Of a DNA stretch of 57,679 bases, positions 43,905 to 53,568 are shown piece by piece (the stretch's first letter is position 1; the number at the start of each line of letters is the position of its first letter). Made by a program: the position numbers and the translations under genes. A model generated the notes under the pieces. It saw only the letters and a program-made list of their open reading frames with translations. It had not been told where the DNA came from and did not search any database. Origin of the DNA: an uncultured Prevotella sp. (GTDB taxonomy: Bacteria; Bacteroidota; Bacteroidia; Bacteroidales; Bacteroidaceae). The stretch spans positions 1 to 57,679 of the forward strand of contig CAMYVQ010000014.1 in NCBI GenBank assembly GCA_947302435.1, given 5' to 3'.

Positions 43905-46013
43905 TCACTTATACGGCAGATAGCAATTCAGCGTGGTAATGCCGGCTGCATTGTTCTGCAACATCGTGCTCAGCCACCTGTCACCGAAGTTTCCACCGTA
44001 GGTGCCTGCCTGATTCTTATGAAGGGCGATACGGCGCAGGTCGGAGAAGCGGGTGCCTTCGAAAGCGAACTCCAGGGCATACTCGTCGCAGAGCAGGTCT
44101 TCCATCGCATTGATATAGTCATCCTTGGTATAGGCACCAGGTGTGAGGCCAAGACCGTATTTATTACTGATGTCGGCAATCTTGGCATCGAGCACGATGC
44201 CATAGCGATAGGGCGAATAGAGATAGTCCACGGCTCCTGCCCCATGATAATGGATGCCGACGAAACTCTTTTGCGAAGCAGTGTTCTGGAAGATGGAAGT
44301 GTTCGACTGGGCCAAGAACGGCAGTGTCGTGGTGAGCAATTGCCAAGATTCTGGTGTCACATAATAGATATCGCCTATTTGCGATTCATCCATGTTGAGC
44401 ACCACATTGCCGGACGCATCAACGGAATCGTTTTCCTCATTTCCGGGAATCTTGCTCTTCAGAGGCACTTCGAGATGGCGGTATCTGCTCAAGTCGGCAT
44501 GCAGGCCGTTCTTCAGCACGGCAAAGGCAGCATCTGGATAGCCCATGCGGTTGATAGCCTCGGCCAAATGGAGCCAGACCGTTGCATTACGGTAGAGCAA
44601 GACATAGCCCGTGGACGGCTTGTTGGTATAGACATAAGAAGAATCGGCCCCAACCCCCTGATTGAGAATAACGCCACGCGCATCGCCGTATGGCGCACTC
44701 TTCACAATCCAGTTGTTCGGTTTGGTCTTGATGGGGCCATCGCCGGAATAATAGTAGAACAAAGCCCTGCGCAAAGAGTCGCAATAAGCCTTGGAGGGAA
44801 CGACCTGAATGTCTTGTGTCTTGGGACAGGAGAAGACGGAGACGCCTTCAGTCTGCACCTCATTCTTGCGCTCGGTGCCGTAATAGTTATAACCAAACGC
44901 AGCCGGGATGTCGGTGGTCTGGCCCATGGTGTAGTTGACAGCCATGGGAATATACGAAATGACATCGCCTGGCTCTGCCACGTGGGCAAAAGAGTTCAGC
45001 CACGAAGAAGTGGCCTCCGGATAGATGGTACTGTTCTGGTTGTAATTATAGTCGACAGGGAATTCATTATTCCCGAAAACGGGACTTGAGAAACTGGCAA
45101 AGACATCGCCGAACCTGTAGTCACCGGAATTGGCGATTCTGACTGTAGAATAATTTGCATAGTTGACCGAGATTTTCTCCGAGCCGAACGATCCGACATA
45201 CCGCAGATACTGATAATAGCAGGTGGCGGCTTTCTCGTACTCGCCCAACTCCAAGTAGATGTCGCCCAGCACCACATTCAGCGGAATGAAGCATTTGGCC
45301 GGCGAGATGTACTTGTTGATGGACTTGTCCCAGTTGAGCACACCAACGGAACGCGAGGTCTGGTTGAAAGTGGGTACGGAGAGCTGATCCTCGCTGTAAT
45401 GCCTCTTGAGGTATTCCAACTTTTCGGCCTCGCCCAAAAGAATCGTCCTATAGTCGGACATGCTGGTGTTGGCATTGATCTGCGCAATGGTCGTCACAGG
45501 CTCGGTGATATAGGGAACCGAACCGTACTGGCGCGCAAGTTGCAGATAAGTCCATGCACGGATGGAAGCGATACCGGCATACTCGTTGATCACCAGGTTC
45601 TGCGAACCCGTCATCAGCGTGGTGTCACGATGGGCCAGGTAGTAGTTGCAGTTGTTGATCACCTTGTAATAGAGGTACACGCTGTCGTACTTGTTGGAAG
45701 CATCGGCCATGAATGCTGACAGTGCCTGCAAGTGTGTTGAAGCCTTGGCAGTGGTCTTCACGAGATCGCCGCGCATCTCGTTCTGGAAATAGTACTGGTC
45801 GGCCAACTGCTGCATGGCCTGCATCACGCCGTAGGCATAGGAGACCGAGTCGGTCTTCTGATTCAGCGACGGGTCGGACAACTGCCGCTTGCTCTCCACC
45901 TCAAGCATGTCGGAACAGGAGACCCCCATCCAGCCTCCCCCTACCATGGGGAGGAGCATATAGACGATAAAACGAAGCAACTCCTTTGTCTTACTATATA
46001 TTATTTGTTTCAT
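43905..46013 (-). CDS. SusD/RagB family nutrient-binding lipoprotein
   Basis: A 702-residue outer-membrane lipoprotein that should cap the SusC-like transporter encoded 75 nt upstream. The lipobox ends at Cys33 (GVSC). SusD features: helical TPR-like N-terminal half (RAWTYLQLARQYGSVPYITEP, LGDIYLELGEYEKAATCYYQYL), and the C-terminal RKNEVQTEGV, LAEAINRMGYPDAAFAVL and EYALEFAFEGTRFSDLRR. It is longer than the usual about 500-600. Residues about 19-30 (MLLPMVGGGWMG), which form much of the signal peptide core, are encoded by a GC-rich interspersed repeat (45922-45956). It is the last gene of the cluster and is followed by a strong terminator. Confidence 0.93.
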   Translation of the reverse strand: MKQIIYSKTKELLRFIVYMLLPMVGGGWMGVSCSDMLEVESKRQLSDPSLNQKTDSVSYAYGVMQAMQQLADQYYFQNEMRGDLVKTTAKASTHLQALSAFMADASNKYDSVYLYYKVINNCNYYLAHRDTTLMTGSQNLVINEYAGIASIRAWTYLQLARQYGSVPYITEPVTTIAQINANTSMSDYRTILLGEAEKLEYLKRHYSEDQLSVPTFNQTSRSVGVLNWDKSINKYISPAKCFIPLNVVLGDIYLELGEYEKAATCYYQYLRYVGSFGSEKISVNYANYSTVRIANSGDYRFGDVFASFSSPVFGNNEFPVDYNYNQNSTIYPEATSSWLNSFAHVAEPGDVISYIPMAVNYTMGQTTDIPAAFGYNYYGTERKNEVQTEGVSVFSCPKTQDIQVVPSKAYCDSLRRALFYYYSGDGPIKTKPNNWIVKSAPYGDARGVILNQGVGADSSYVYTNKPSTGYVLLYRNATVWLHLAEAINRMGYPDAAFAVLKNGLHADLSRYRHLEVPLKSKIPGNEENDSVDASGNVVLNMDESQIGDIYYVTPESWQLLTTTLPFLAQSNTSIFQNTASQKSFVGIHYHGAGAVDYLYSPYRYGIVLDAKIADISNKYGLGLTPGAYTKDDYINAMEDLLCDEYALEFAFEGTRFSDLRRIALHKNQAGTYGGNFGDRWLSTMLQNNAAGITTLNCYLPYK
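45922..45956 (-). repeat. GC-rich interspersed repeat inside a SusD signal peptide
   Basis: GACCCCCATCCAGCCTCCCC followed by CTACCATGGGGAGGAGC; CTCCCC pairs with GGGGAG. It encodes LPMVGGGWMGV, part of the signal peptide next to the lipobox cysteine. Confidence 0.8.
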
Positions 46014-46051
46014 ATTCTTTTCAATTAAATAGATTATTCTTTACATGTCTG

Positions 46052-46087
46052 ACTTCCCCCCTCCATTCGGGAGGGGCAGGGGGAGGG
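46052..46087. repeat. GC-rich interspersed repeat between susC- and susD-like genes
   Basis: GACTTCCCCCCTCCATTCGG followed by GAGGGGCAGGGGGAGGG, a hairpin-forming copy that abuts the SusC stop codon at 46089. Confidence 0.8.
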
Positions 46088-46088
46088 C

Positions 46089-49000
46089 CTACAGGTTGAT
46101 CTTCACACCCATATTGAACATACGTCCCTGGGCAATGTTGCCGCAGTCGATGCCCTGGAAGAGCTGGCTGTTGCCAATGGCAAACTCCGGGTCGCTCCCC
46201 GTGTATTTGGTCAGGGTGAAGAGGTTGCAGCCCTCAGCCCATACAGAGATGCCCTGCAGCCATGAGAGCCACGACTCAGGAATGGGGATCTGATATGTGA
46301 GCTTCACATTCTTCATCCGCAGATACGAGCCATCCTCTATCCAGCGGTCAGAGAAACGGTTGTTGCCCATGGGGTCGCCGAAATTCAAACGGGGGATATT
46401 GGTCTGTTGCCCCTCATAGCGCCAGTGGGCAATCTCCGCCACCTGCTGGTTGTAGAGGGTAGAGCCGCTGTTCAGGACGGCACGCTGATAATTGTAGACA
46501 TCATTGCCCAAGCTGTAATTGAAAGTCATGCCGAGTGTGAAGCGTTTCCAGTTCAGGTTCAGGAAGAGGTTGCCGTAAATATCGGGATTAGGATTACCAA
46601 TCACCACCTTGTCGGCCTCGTCAATCTGTCCAGGTGCATACTCGCCCTTGGCATTGTAGGGGTTCACATCCGTAAAGATCATGTCGCCAGCTGCGAAATA
46701 GTGTTTGGTGTCGGTTCCATCGACCATGTAGAGGCCGGCAGCTTCGGCAGCCTCGGTGGTGGCAAAGACACCGTTGGTCTGATAGCCATAGAACACGCCG
46801 ACAGGATTGCCGACAGCCGTCAGGATGTTTTTGTCGCCATAGACAGAAGTGGTGTAGTCGCCGTTGGCCAGTGCCTTCACTTCGTTGACGTAGTGGGCCA
46901 CCGTAGCCCCCACCTCCAAGCTCCAGTCTTTTGTGGCGACGGGCTTGCCGCTTACGGCCACCTCATAACCCGTATTGCGCAGCTCGCCGTCGTTGGTCCA
47001 ATAGTTGTTGATACCGCCGATCGGGTTGTCGAAGTTCTTCAGTGCCAGCAGATCCTTGGTGTTGTGGATGAAATAGTTGGCTCCCACACTCAGCCTGTTG
47101 TGCAGGAAGTTTGCCTGCAAGCCAACGTTCCACTTGGTGGTTGTCTCCCATTTGATTTCCTCGTTACCCACGTTGGTGAGCTGCATGCCCACCTCGCGGT
47201 AATTGAAGCGCACCGAATTGAACGAGGTGCGGGCAGCATAGTTGTTGATGTCATCGTTGCCACTCATGTCGAATCCGGCCGTCAGGCGCAGGTAGTCAAT
47301 GCCGGCACGCTTGGGAAACCAGTTCTCATTGGTCAGCACCCAGCCTAACTGAACGCTGGGGAAGAGCGCCCATTTCACGCCGAACACCTTCATGCCACCC
47401 TTCGCATCTGCACCGAACCGGCTGTTTGCCTCGGCCAGCAGAGAAACAGTGGCAAAATATCTGTTCATGAAGCTATAGTCGGCAGAGGCATACCATTGCA
47501 GGTTCTTCCACACGTCGTCGGCACCGTTCACGTTGAAGTAGACATCTTCCGCCGCCGACAAGGTCGGGTTCTTGTCGTCGTCGAGCTTCGCTGAATACTG
47601 TGTGGCCAGGTCGCTGTTGTCGAAAGAATAGTAGTTGTATCGGAATCCGCCCATGGCCGAAAGCGTGTGTGCGCCGAAGCTCTTGTTGAAGTCAATATGC
47701 GTATTGCTCAGGAAGTTGATTTCCTTTGAGAAAATGGAGGCCGTCTTTGAATAGACCGTACCCAAGTTCTCGATTGCAAACGAGGGCAGTCCGATATTGG
47801 GACGATAGTAAGCCTGCGAGTTGCGGTTCAGGTAATAGCTGAAATGCGAGGTCAGCTTCCAGTTCTTGCCAAACTCATAGCTCGGCGTAACGGTCACATT
47901 GAAAAAGGTGTTCTCATTACGGTTCTTCCGTTCGCCCTTTCCGTTCTCAATCAGTGCCACGGGGTTTGCCAGCGAATAGTTCCCGTCGGTCAACGTGCCG
48001 AACAGTTCGTCAGCTTCTGAGAGCAGTGAAGTGAAGCCCTTGATATTCATGTTGTACTGATAAGGATTGAGCAACGGGCTCTTGATGAGCGACAGGAAAG
48101 TGGGAGACGTCACCACGCCACCGTTCAAGTCGGCAGGGATGCCGTCGTCGAAAAGGTTCGTATTGGTGCGCGAGAACGACATGTCGAATTTCGTCGACAG
48201 GTTGCGCAGCAGGCTGATGTCGGTATTGAAGCGCACGTTGATGCGGTCAAAGCTGGTGGCCTTCACATTCTTCATGGTCTGGATATAGGCCACTGAAAGG
48301 TTGTACATGCCAATATCGTCGCCACCCTGCACATTGATGCTGTAGTTATGGGTCAGGGCTGTCCTATACACATAGTCGCTCCAGTCCGTGTCGTTGTGAT
48401 ACGTATTGTAGTAGAAACCGTCCTTGGCATCGTTCAGGAAGTTGAACTGCAGGGGATTCGTGGCCGAGCCGACACGATCCTGAACCTCGGCTATCGTTCC
48501 GAGCTGCTCCACGGCATAGTTACGATACTGTGCCGCGTTCATCATAGTGGGATAATTGGGGACAAACGTCCAGCCCACGCCGATGTTGGCATCGATGCGC
48601 GTAGCCATCGAATGGCCGCGCTTGGTCTCAATCAGGATCACCCCGTTGGCACCGCGTGCGCCATAGAGTGCCGTGGCATTCTTCAGCACGGTGACCTTTT
48701 CAATATCTTCGGGGGAAATGGTGGACAGCATGTTGAAGAGGTCGCCTTGATGGAGCGATTCGCGGTTGCGCTGCATGTCGAGTTCCACGCCATCCACAAT
48801 GACCATCGGCTGGGCGTTGGCATTGATCGAACTGATTCCGCGGATGAACATCACGGCACCCTGTTCAAGATTTCCCGAATGCATGTTCATCCGAATGTCG
48901 CCACCTAATTTCTCCGTCATCTCCTCATCGATGCTGAGACCCTTGCCATCAGAGTGGAAACTGTTCTGGGCCGTGATGGTGGTTCCGTTGTCATACATGG

Positions 49001-49436
49001 CTGAAAATGCATCGCTGAGCATGCAGATGCTCACTCTCTGACTTTCATCGCCGGCTATGATGGCCACCTGCTGCGACAGATAGTTCGGCGACTGCACGAA
49101 AAGAGAAGTGGCAAAGACGGGAACCTTGATGGTGAAGGTGCCATCCTCCTCGGACATGGCCACATAGCGATTGTCCTGAAGCGTCTGCAGGCGGACACCC
49201 GCCAAGGGTTTCTTCGTAGCCTCGTCAATCACAATGCCCTGAATCTGGACCGTGGGAATGTTGTCGTCAACAGAGACTCGCTTAGGGGCCTTCACCGTCT
49301 CGACCTCCACGTCGTCGTTTTCATCCTGAGCAAAAGCCACTGAGCATGCTGTCAAAGCAATGGCACAGAGTGAGAGTCTAAGACTCTGACGCTGTAGGTA
49401 GTTATATCTTGTACTTTTCATCGTTGCATTATTCAT
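46089..49436 (-). CDS. SusC/RagA TonB-linked outer-membrane transporter
   Basis: A 1,115-residue TonB-dependent receptor. A second start (MKSTRYNYL, 49421) directly before the signal peptide is plausible. Seen: carboxypeptidase-regulatory domain (about 60-145; VQIQGIVIDEATKKPLAGV), plug domain with the SusC signature region (FIRGISSINANAQPMVIVDGVE) and LKNATALYGARGANGVILIET, then the 22-strand barrel with typical SusC C-terminal motifs (RFTLGMTFNYSLGNDVYNY, YLRMKNVKLTYQIP, WAEGCNLFTLTKYTGSDPE). It imports a ligand together with the SusD-like protein downstream. Its start overlaps the stop of the FAS1 gene upstream by 8 nt, tying the fasciclin proteins to this transporter. The ligand is unknown. 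Confidence 0.95.
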   Translation of the reverse strand: MNNATMKSTRYNYLQRQSLRLSLCAIALTACSVAFAQDENDDVEVETVKAPKRVSVDDNIPTVQIQGIVIDEATKKPLAGVRLQTLQDNRYVAMSEEDGTFTIKVPVFATSLFVQSPNYLSQQVAIIAGDESQRVSICMLSDAFSAMYDNGTTITAQNSFHSDGKGLSIDEEMTEKLGGDIRMNMHSGNLEQGAVMFIRGISSINANAQPMVIVDGVELDMQRNRESLHQGDLFNMLSTISPEDIEKVTVLKNATALYGARGANGVILIETKRGHSMATRIDANIGVGWTFVPNYPTMMNAAQYRNYAVEQLGTIAEVQDRVGSATNPLQFNFLNDAKDGFYYNTYHNDTDWSDYVYRTALTHNYSINVQGGDDIGMYNLSVAYIQTMKNVKATSFDRINVRFNTDISLLRNLSTKFDMSFSRTNTNLFDDGIPADLNGGVVTSPTFLSLIKSPLLNPYQYNMNIKGFTSLLSEADELFGTLTDGNYSLANPVALIENGKGERKNRNENTFFNVTVTPSYEFGKNWKLTSHFSYYLNRNSQAYYRPNIGLPSFAIENLGTVYSKTASIFSKEINFLSNTHIDFNKSFGAHTLSAMGGFRYNYYSFDNSDLATQYSAKLDDDKNPTLSAAEDVYFNVNGADDVWKNLQWYASADYSFMNRYFATVSLLAEANSRFGADAKGGMKVFGVKWALFPSVQLGWVLTNENWFPKRAGIDYLRLTAGFDMSGNDDINNYAARTSFNSVRFNYREVGMQLTNVGNEEIKWETTTKWNVGLQANFLHNRLSVGANYFIHNTKDLLALKNFDNPIGGINNYWTNDGELRNTGYEVAVSGKPVATKDWSLEVGATVAHYVNEVKALANGDYTTSVYGDKNILTAVGNPVGVFYGYQTNGVFATTEAAEAAGLYMVDGTDTKHYFAAGDMIFTDVNPYNAKGEYAPGQIDEADKVVIGNPNPDIYGNLFLNLNWKRFTLGMTFNYSLGNDVYNYQRAVLNSGSTLYNQQVAEIAHWRYEGQQTNIPRLNFGDPMGNNRFSDRWIEDGSYLRMKNVKLTYQIPIPESWLSWLQGISVWAEGCNLFTLTKYTGSDPEFAIGNSQLFQGIDCGNIAQGRMFNMGVKINL

Positions 49437-51252
49437 TTACAGGGTTAGCCCAAATATCGTTGTATTCTTTCGGGACGAGGAAGACACCCGCCACACGCAT
49501 CTGCTGGTCGTTCTGCCTGCGCTGAGCATCGGTATTGTATTTCTCGGTATGCATCATCATCAGACTGGGATAGGCATCCAGGCCGTAGTAGCTGACTGGG
49601 AACGTAAACTCACCGAGATCGATCACGTTCACACGTCCGGGATCGCCGACATAGATCATCTTGTCGGTCGAAGTGCCATTGGCGGTGGTAATCTTCAACG
49701 AACTCTTGGAACCCTTGGGCAGAATCTCGTACTGTTGCTCGTTGGCAGCATCGGTCCAGCTGAGATAGAAGCGCAGCGTGTAAGGCTTCACCAATGCCAA
49801 TGGGTTCTCCACCTGTCCGGGAACGGTGACCACATAGATATGATAGGTTTCAGACCGCACACCTTTCAGGGCAAAGTTGAACTCAGGCTGACTTGTCTTA
49901 CCGTCCACGTCGGCACTGTCGACTGCCACATACGAGAAGAATTTCGATGTTTCCGGGATGAGCCACTTACGGATCATCTCAGGCACCTTGCTGAAGAGCG
50001 TATCGCGCTTTTCCAGACTGTCCATTGGAATGTTGTGTGCGGTCAGTTTCCTGACCTTCATCGTTGCGGCAGGTGTCATATAACTGAGCATCGGACTATA
50101 GGTCTCCCATGACTTGAAGGTAAGCGAGTCGACGACACGTGCCACACCATTGCTCATCTGGCTGACCTCCTTGGTATGCTCCAATAGGCTCTGCACATCG
50201 GTCAGGCCGCGTTTTGTTGTCGTGTACACAGTATCATTGTCAGCGAACACACCCTCGCCGAAGAAAGGCGCATTGACAGGATAGCACTTAGAGAACACAA
50301 GATTACTGACAATGTTCTGACAGGTCAGCGAATCCTGCAGCTGGGAGTCCGTTTCTGAAGGCGTTTCTGCCTTTGCCGTTGTGGCATTTAACGAGGAGGC
50401 CACCACCGTCTTCAGGCTCAGGTCCATATAGTCGAGCGTGGGAATATAGTTATACCTTAGGTTGATGGCATCGTAGGCCGCCTTCCATGCATCATCGTCA
50501 GGAATAATCATACAGTATACGCTGTCCTCATGCTCCAGCTTGGCATTCATAATCCTTGAGATGACATTGTTACGCTTCTTCAACACAGAGTCCAGATAGG
50601 TCTGCTTGCCGTCACGAAGAGGCCCTACCACCGATGCGTTCAAATCCAGGTAGTACTCATCATAATTCTGGATATATGCCTTCAGCGAGTCGCATCCCTT
50701 CAGCTGGTCAATGTTCTCATAGAGGTTGATGTGGTATTCCGACATACCCTTTATCTTGTGCATCACGCCGTTGGCCGACGGCAGGTTGATGCCATCAGGA
50801 ACATAGGGGAAGCCGTCGAAGGACTCCTGCGTGAAGGGGTGATGCTTCTCATTGAGCGACACGATGGTAAGACTGTCGAGTGCAGGCGATATGCGGTAGT
50901 TGTATTCCGTGAGATGCTGCTGCATGAAATACTTCTGGATTTCCTCGTCGGTACTGTTCATCAGCCTTTGATAGTCCGCTTCACCGATGGCATCGTCGAC
51001 AGGAGCCCAAAGCGTGTAGAACCGAGGGCTGTTGAGCACTTCTGAGAATTTGCTCTTCTCTGCAAGGGCAGCAAACTTGGTGAGTTGCCGGTCAGTGGAG
51101 ATATTCTCCCACAAGGTCTTGTCGGCACCGAGTGCGGCTCCTGTTTCCGGCTCGGAATTGTAGTCAGAATAGTCAGTGCAGGAAGCTGCAGCAAGCACCA
51201 TGCCTGCCGACAACATCAATTGACTTATATACTTGTTCATCTTCATATTCAT
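49429..51252 (-). CDS. Fasciclin (FAS1)-domain lipoprotein
   Basis: A 607-residue lipoprotein (lipobox AAASC, Cys25). A FAS1 domain is visible at about residues 45-170: LTKFAALAEKSKFSEVL, FYTLWAPVDDAIGEADY, YFMQQHLTEYNY and the closing GVMHKIKGMSEY. A second, degenerate FAS1-like region is likely after about 170. The C-terminal about 150 residues form a separate beta-rich domain (KGVRSETYHIYVVTVPGQ, RVNVIDLGEFTFPVSYYGLDAYPSLM). FAS1 domains mediate adhesion or binding elsewhere. Here the gene sits inside a SusCD cluster, so a surface accessory binder for the transporter is the likeliest role (inference). Confidence 0.85.
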   Translation of the reverse strand: MNMKMNKYISQLMLSAGMVLAAASCTDYSDYNSEPETGAALGADKTLWENISTDRQLTKFAALAEKSKFSEVLNSPRFYTLWAPVDDAIGEADYQRLMNSTDEEIQKYFMQQHLTEYNYRISPALDSLTIVSLNEKHHPFTQESFDGFPYVPDGINLPSANGVMHKIKGMSEYHINLYENIDQLKGCDSLKAYIQNYDEYYLDLNASVVGPLRDGKQTYLDSVLKKRNNVISRIMNAKLEHEDSVYCMIIPDDDAWKAAYDAINLRYNYIPTLDYMDLSLKTVVASSLNATTAKAETPSETDSQLQDSLTCQNIVSNLVFSKCYPVNAPFFGEGVFADNDTVYTTTKRGLTDVQSLLEHTKEVSQMSNGVARVVDSLTFKSWETYSPMLSYMTPAATMKVRKLTAHNIPMDSLEKRDTLFSKVPEMIRKWLIPETSKFFSYVAVDSADVDGKTSQPEFNFALKGVRSETYHIYVVTVPGQVENPLALVKPYTLRFYLSWTDAANEQQYEILPKGSKSSLKITTANGTSTDKMIYVGDPGRVNVIDLGEFTFPVSYYGLDAYPSLMMMHTEKYNTDAQRRQNDQQMRVAGVFLVPKEYNDIWANPVNE

Positions 51253-51285
51253 TTCAATTTTTCAATACTCTGTCTTCAATTGAAT

Positions 51286-53529
51286 TTAGTACCAGTCCTC
51301 CTTCATGGTCTGACTATTGACAATGTCGAGCGGAACAAGCTCCACAAAGTCGAACGACCAGCCGAGGTTCTTGTCATTCACCAGGTTCTTGATACGCAGC
51401 CAGTAGTCCTTGCCCTGCTCGAACCGCTGTGTGGTGATGACACGGCGCAGCATCATCGTACCATAGCCCGTTTCCGTGCGGCAGCTGGTTGAACCGATGA
51501 TTTTGCTTGCTGCTGAATAGATGTCGCTCTCGTCGTAGGCCAGCGGGTCGGTGATGGTATTGTACGTACCACGCGAGAAAGAAGCAGGAGCGCGCATATA
51601 GCCTCGCACATGCATACGCTGGTCGCTCTCCACGCCGCAGTCCGATGTTTCATCGTCGGCACGGCTCACCACATCCTCATAACCCATGGTGGCATCCTCG
51701 TAAGGATTGGCACAGGCATCGAAAGGAATGCCGATGGCCACCATGTCCGACTGTTTGGACGAATTGCCGAGATAGAACTGCATCAGTCCGCCACGTCCCA
51801 TCGGCGGATAGATGATGCGAAGCTCATAGTCGCCCGTGGGTACGTGAGGCAGTTTGATGGCGAAGTCGTAGACATCCCATCCCTGGAACTGGTCAGAGTT
51901 ATGGGCTCGCCACAGTCCCATCACATTGAAGCGGAGCAGCGTGCCTGGATTATAACATACGATATTGTCGAAATAGGTGTTCTCGAAAGCCACACGATCG
52001 CCGTTACCACCACCGTTCAACGCGCTTACATATTTTGCCGTAGCGCCACGCAGACCATTGTTGATCAGCTCATAGAGGAAAGTCGACGAGTCCAAGCGCA
52101 GTCGCTCATGAAGTGCATCCTTGGCATTCTGATCGTATAACAGAATGCCCTTGATGCGGTGAATGTATCCATTCAGGGCATCCTCACTGTGCTCACGGTC
52201 TACAGGCACGCCCTCGAAAACAAGATTGTGGTCGCCATCGCCCGGCGTACCAAAGAGGCCGAGCTTGGAGGTCAGTGTGTTGTTGGTCAGATAGCGGTTC
52301 AGCCACAATTCTTTTTTACCCATCGGATTGGTCTCCCATACCTTCAGGAGGGTATTGGGCAGCAAGGTCTCGAAATACTCCTGCGGCTCATAGCCGAAAC
52401 AGAAGTTCCACGATCCCTTGGTGTCAGAGTTATACTCATAGACGATGCGGTCGATGGGCATGCCGGCACGCAGGATATGATAGGCCACGAACATATTCAC
52501 CACATTGAACTTGCTCGTATAGTCGTCTCCTGTGCTGATGGTGATGCCCTTCTCGTTGATATAGTCATACCAGGCGCCGCAATTGCCATACCACTCCGCA
52601 CACTTGGCCTTCAGGTCTTCAAAACTGTTGATGCCCTGCGCACGGAACACGTCGTCGGTCTCGGCAAACACAGTCCATTTCACTATGCACTCTTTCGGAT
52701 AATAGAGCGAGTTGCCCTCACGGTCATTGTGATTGGTGCCTAAGTCGTAAGTAATGGCCGTGCCGTCGGGATTGACTTTCTTGTCAACCATGAGCGAATC
52801 GGCATAACCAGTCGCCTCGAAAGCGGCATAGAAAATGCTGAGGTCTTTCTCGCCGCAGACACGCAACTGGTCGTCTGCCGTGCGGTCAGAGCGGGGAATC
52901 ACATCCGAGCAGATGTGCAACACGCCATTGATGGCTTCAATATCGCCTTCGATAATCGCCGAAATGTCATTCAGGCTGGTGAGGCCGACAAACTCCGTCT
53001 TGTAGGCATCCTCCTTGAACGTACTAATACGAATGCTGCGCCCCGTCTTCATGGTTGTCCATGTGGTGGCATTACCGTCAAAGTCGACCTGCATGTGCTT
53101 CTCGCCCGAAAGGTGGAAGCGTGCAATATCGTCGCAGAGCGAGTCAGACATCAGGGCCACCTTGCCCATCACGTCCAAACTGCCCCATTCGGCTGCTTCC
53201 GTAATACCGTTGTGCTTCTGCTTCGCCTTCGAGATCAAGTACGACTGGTCGTTGTAGAGACTGTCCAGATACTTGTTCACACTCTCGTTCAGCGGTGCAA
53301 AGCAGGTGTACTCACCGTATGTCCCCAGATACTTGTCGAAACCCGACTTCTGCAGAATATAGTAGAAGCCCGTCAGCTCTCCCCGGTCGCGCAGCAATTC
53401 GGCGATGGTCTTGTCGTCCGCGGAGAAGAGGTTCGACTCATCGATGTCCTCACTGCAAGATGCAAGCCCCAACGCTGCCACGCAGCCCATGGTCAGCATC
53501 TTTCCTATCTTCAATATCATTCTATTCAT
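51286..53529 (-). CDS. Fasciclin (FAS1)-domain lipoprotein
   Basis: A 747-residue lipoprotein (lipobox GLASC, Cys25). A FAS1 domain spans about residues 38-210: TIAELLRDRGELTGFYYILQ, YGEYTCFAPLNESVNKYLDS, IARFHLSGEKHM and AINGVLHICSDVI. A second FAS1-like stretch probably follows (DLSIFYAAFEATGY to GYIHRIKGILLYD). The C-terminal about 250 residues look like a carbohydrate-binding-type beta domain (LLRFNVMGLWRAHNSDQFQG, YELRIIYPPMGRGGLMQFYL), ending with a segment on the bound lipoprotein surface (YWLRIKNLVNDKNLGWSFDF). It lies 33 nt upstream of the other FAS1 gene; the two are probably distant paralogues. Ligand unknown. Confidence 0.85.
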   Translation of the reverse strand: MNRMILKIGKMLTMGCVAALGLASCSEDIDESNLFSADDKTIAELLRDRGELTGFYYILQKSGFDKYLGTYGEYTCFAPLNESVNKYLDSLYNDQSYLISKAKQKHNGITEAAEWGSLDVMGKVALMSDSLCDDIARFHLSGEKHMQVDFDGNATTWTTMKTGRSIRISTFKEDAYKTEFVGLTSLNDISAIIEGDIEAINGVLHICSDVIPRSDRTADDQLRVCGEKDLSIFYAAFEATGYADSLMVDKKVNPDGTAITYDLGTNHNDREGNSLYYPKECIVKWTVFAETDDVFRAQGINSFEDLKAKCAEWYGNCGAWYDYINEKGITISTGDDYTSKFNVVNMFVAYHILRAGMPIDRIVYEYNSDTKGSWNFCFGYEPQEYFETLLPNTLLKVWETNPMGKKELWLNRYLTNNTLTSKLGLFGTPGDGDHNLVFEGVPVDREHSEDALNGYIHRIKGILLYDQNAKDALHERLRLDSSTFLYELINNGLRGATAKYVSALNGGGNGDRVAFENTYFDNIVCYNPGTLLRFNVMGLWRAHNSDQFQGWDVYDFAIKLPHVPTGDYELRIIYPPMGRGGLMQFYLGNSSKQSDMVAIGIPFDACANPYEDATMGYEDVVSRADDETSDCGVESDQRMHVRGYMRAPASFSRGTYNTITDPLAYDESDIYSAASKIIGSTSCRTETGYGTMMLRRVITTQRFEQGKDYWLRIKNLVNDKNLGWSFDFVELVPLDIVNSQTMKEDWY

Positions 53530-53568
53530 ATTGTTCGCTATTTGTGAAGTTGTTAAACATACGGAATC

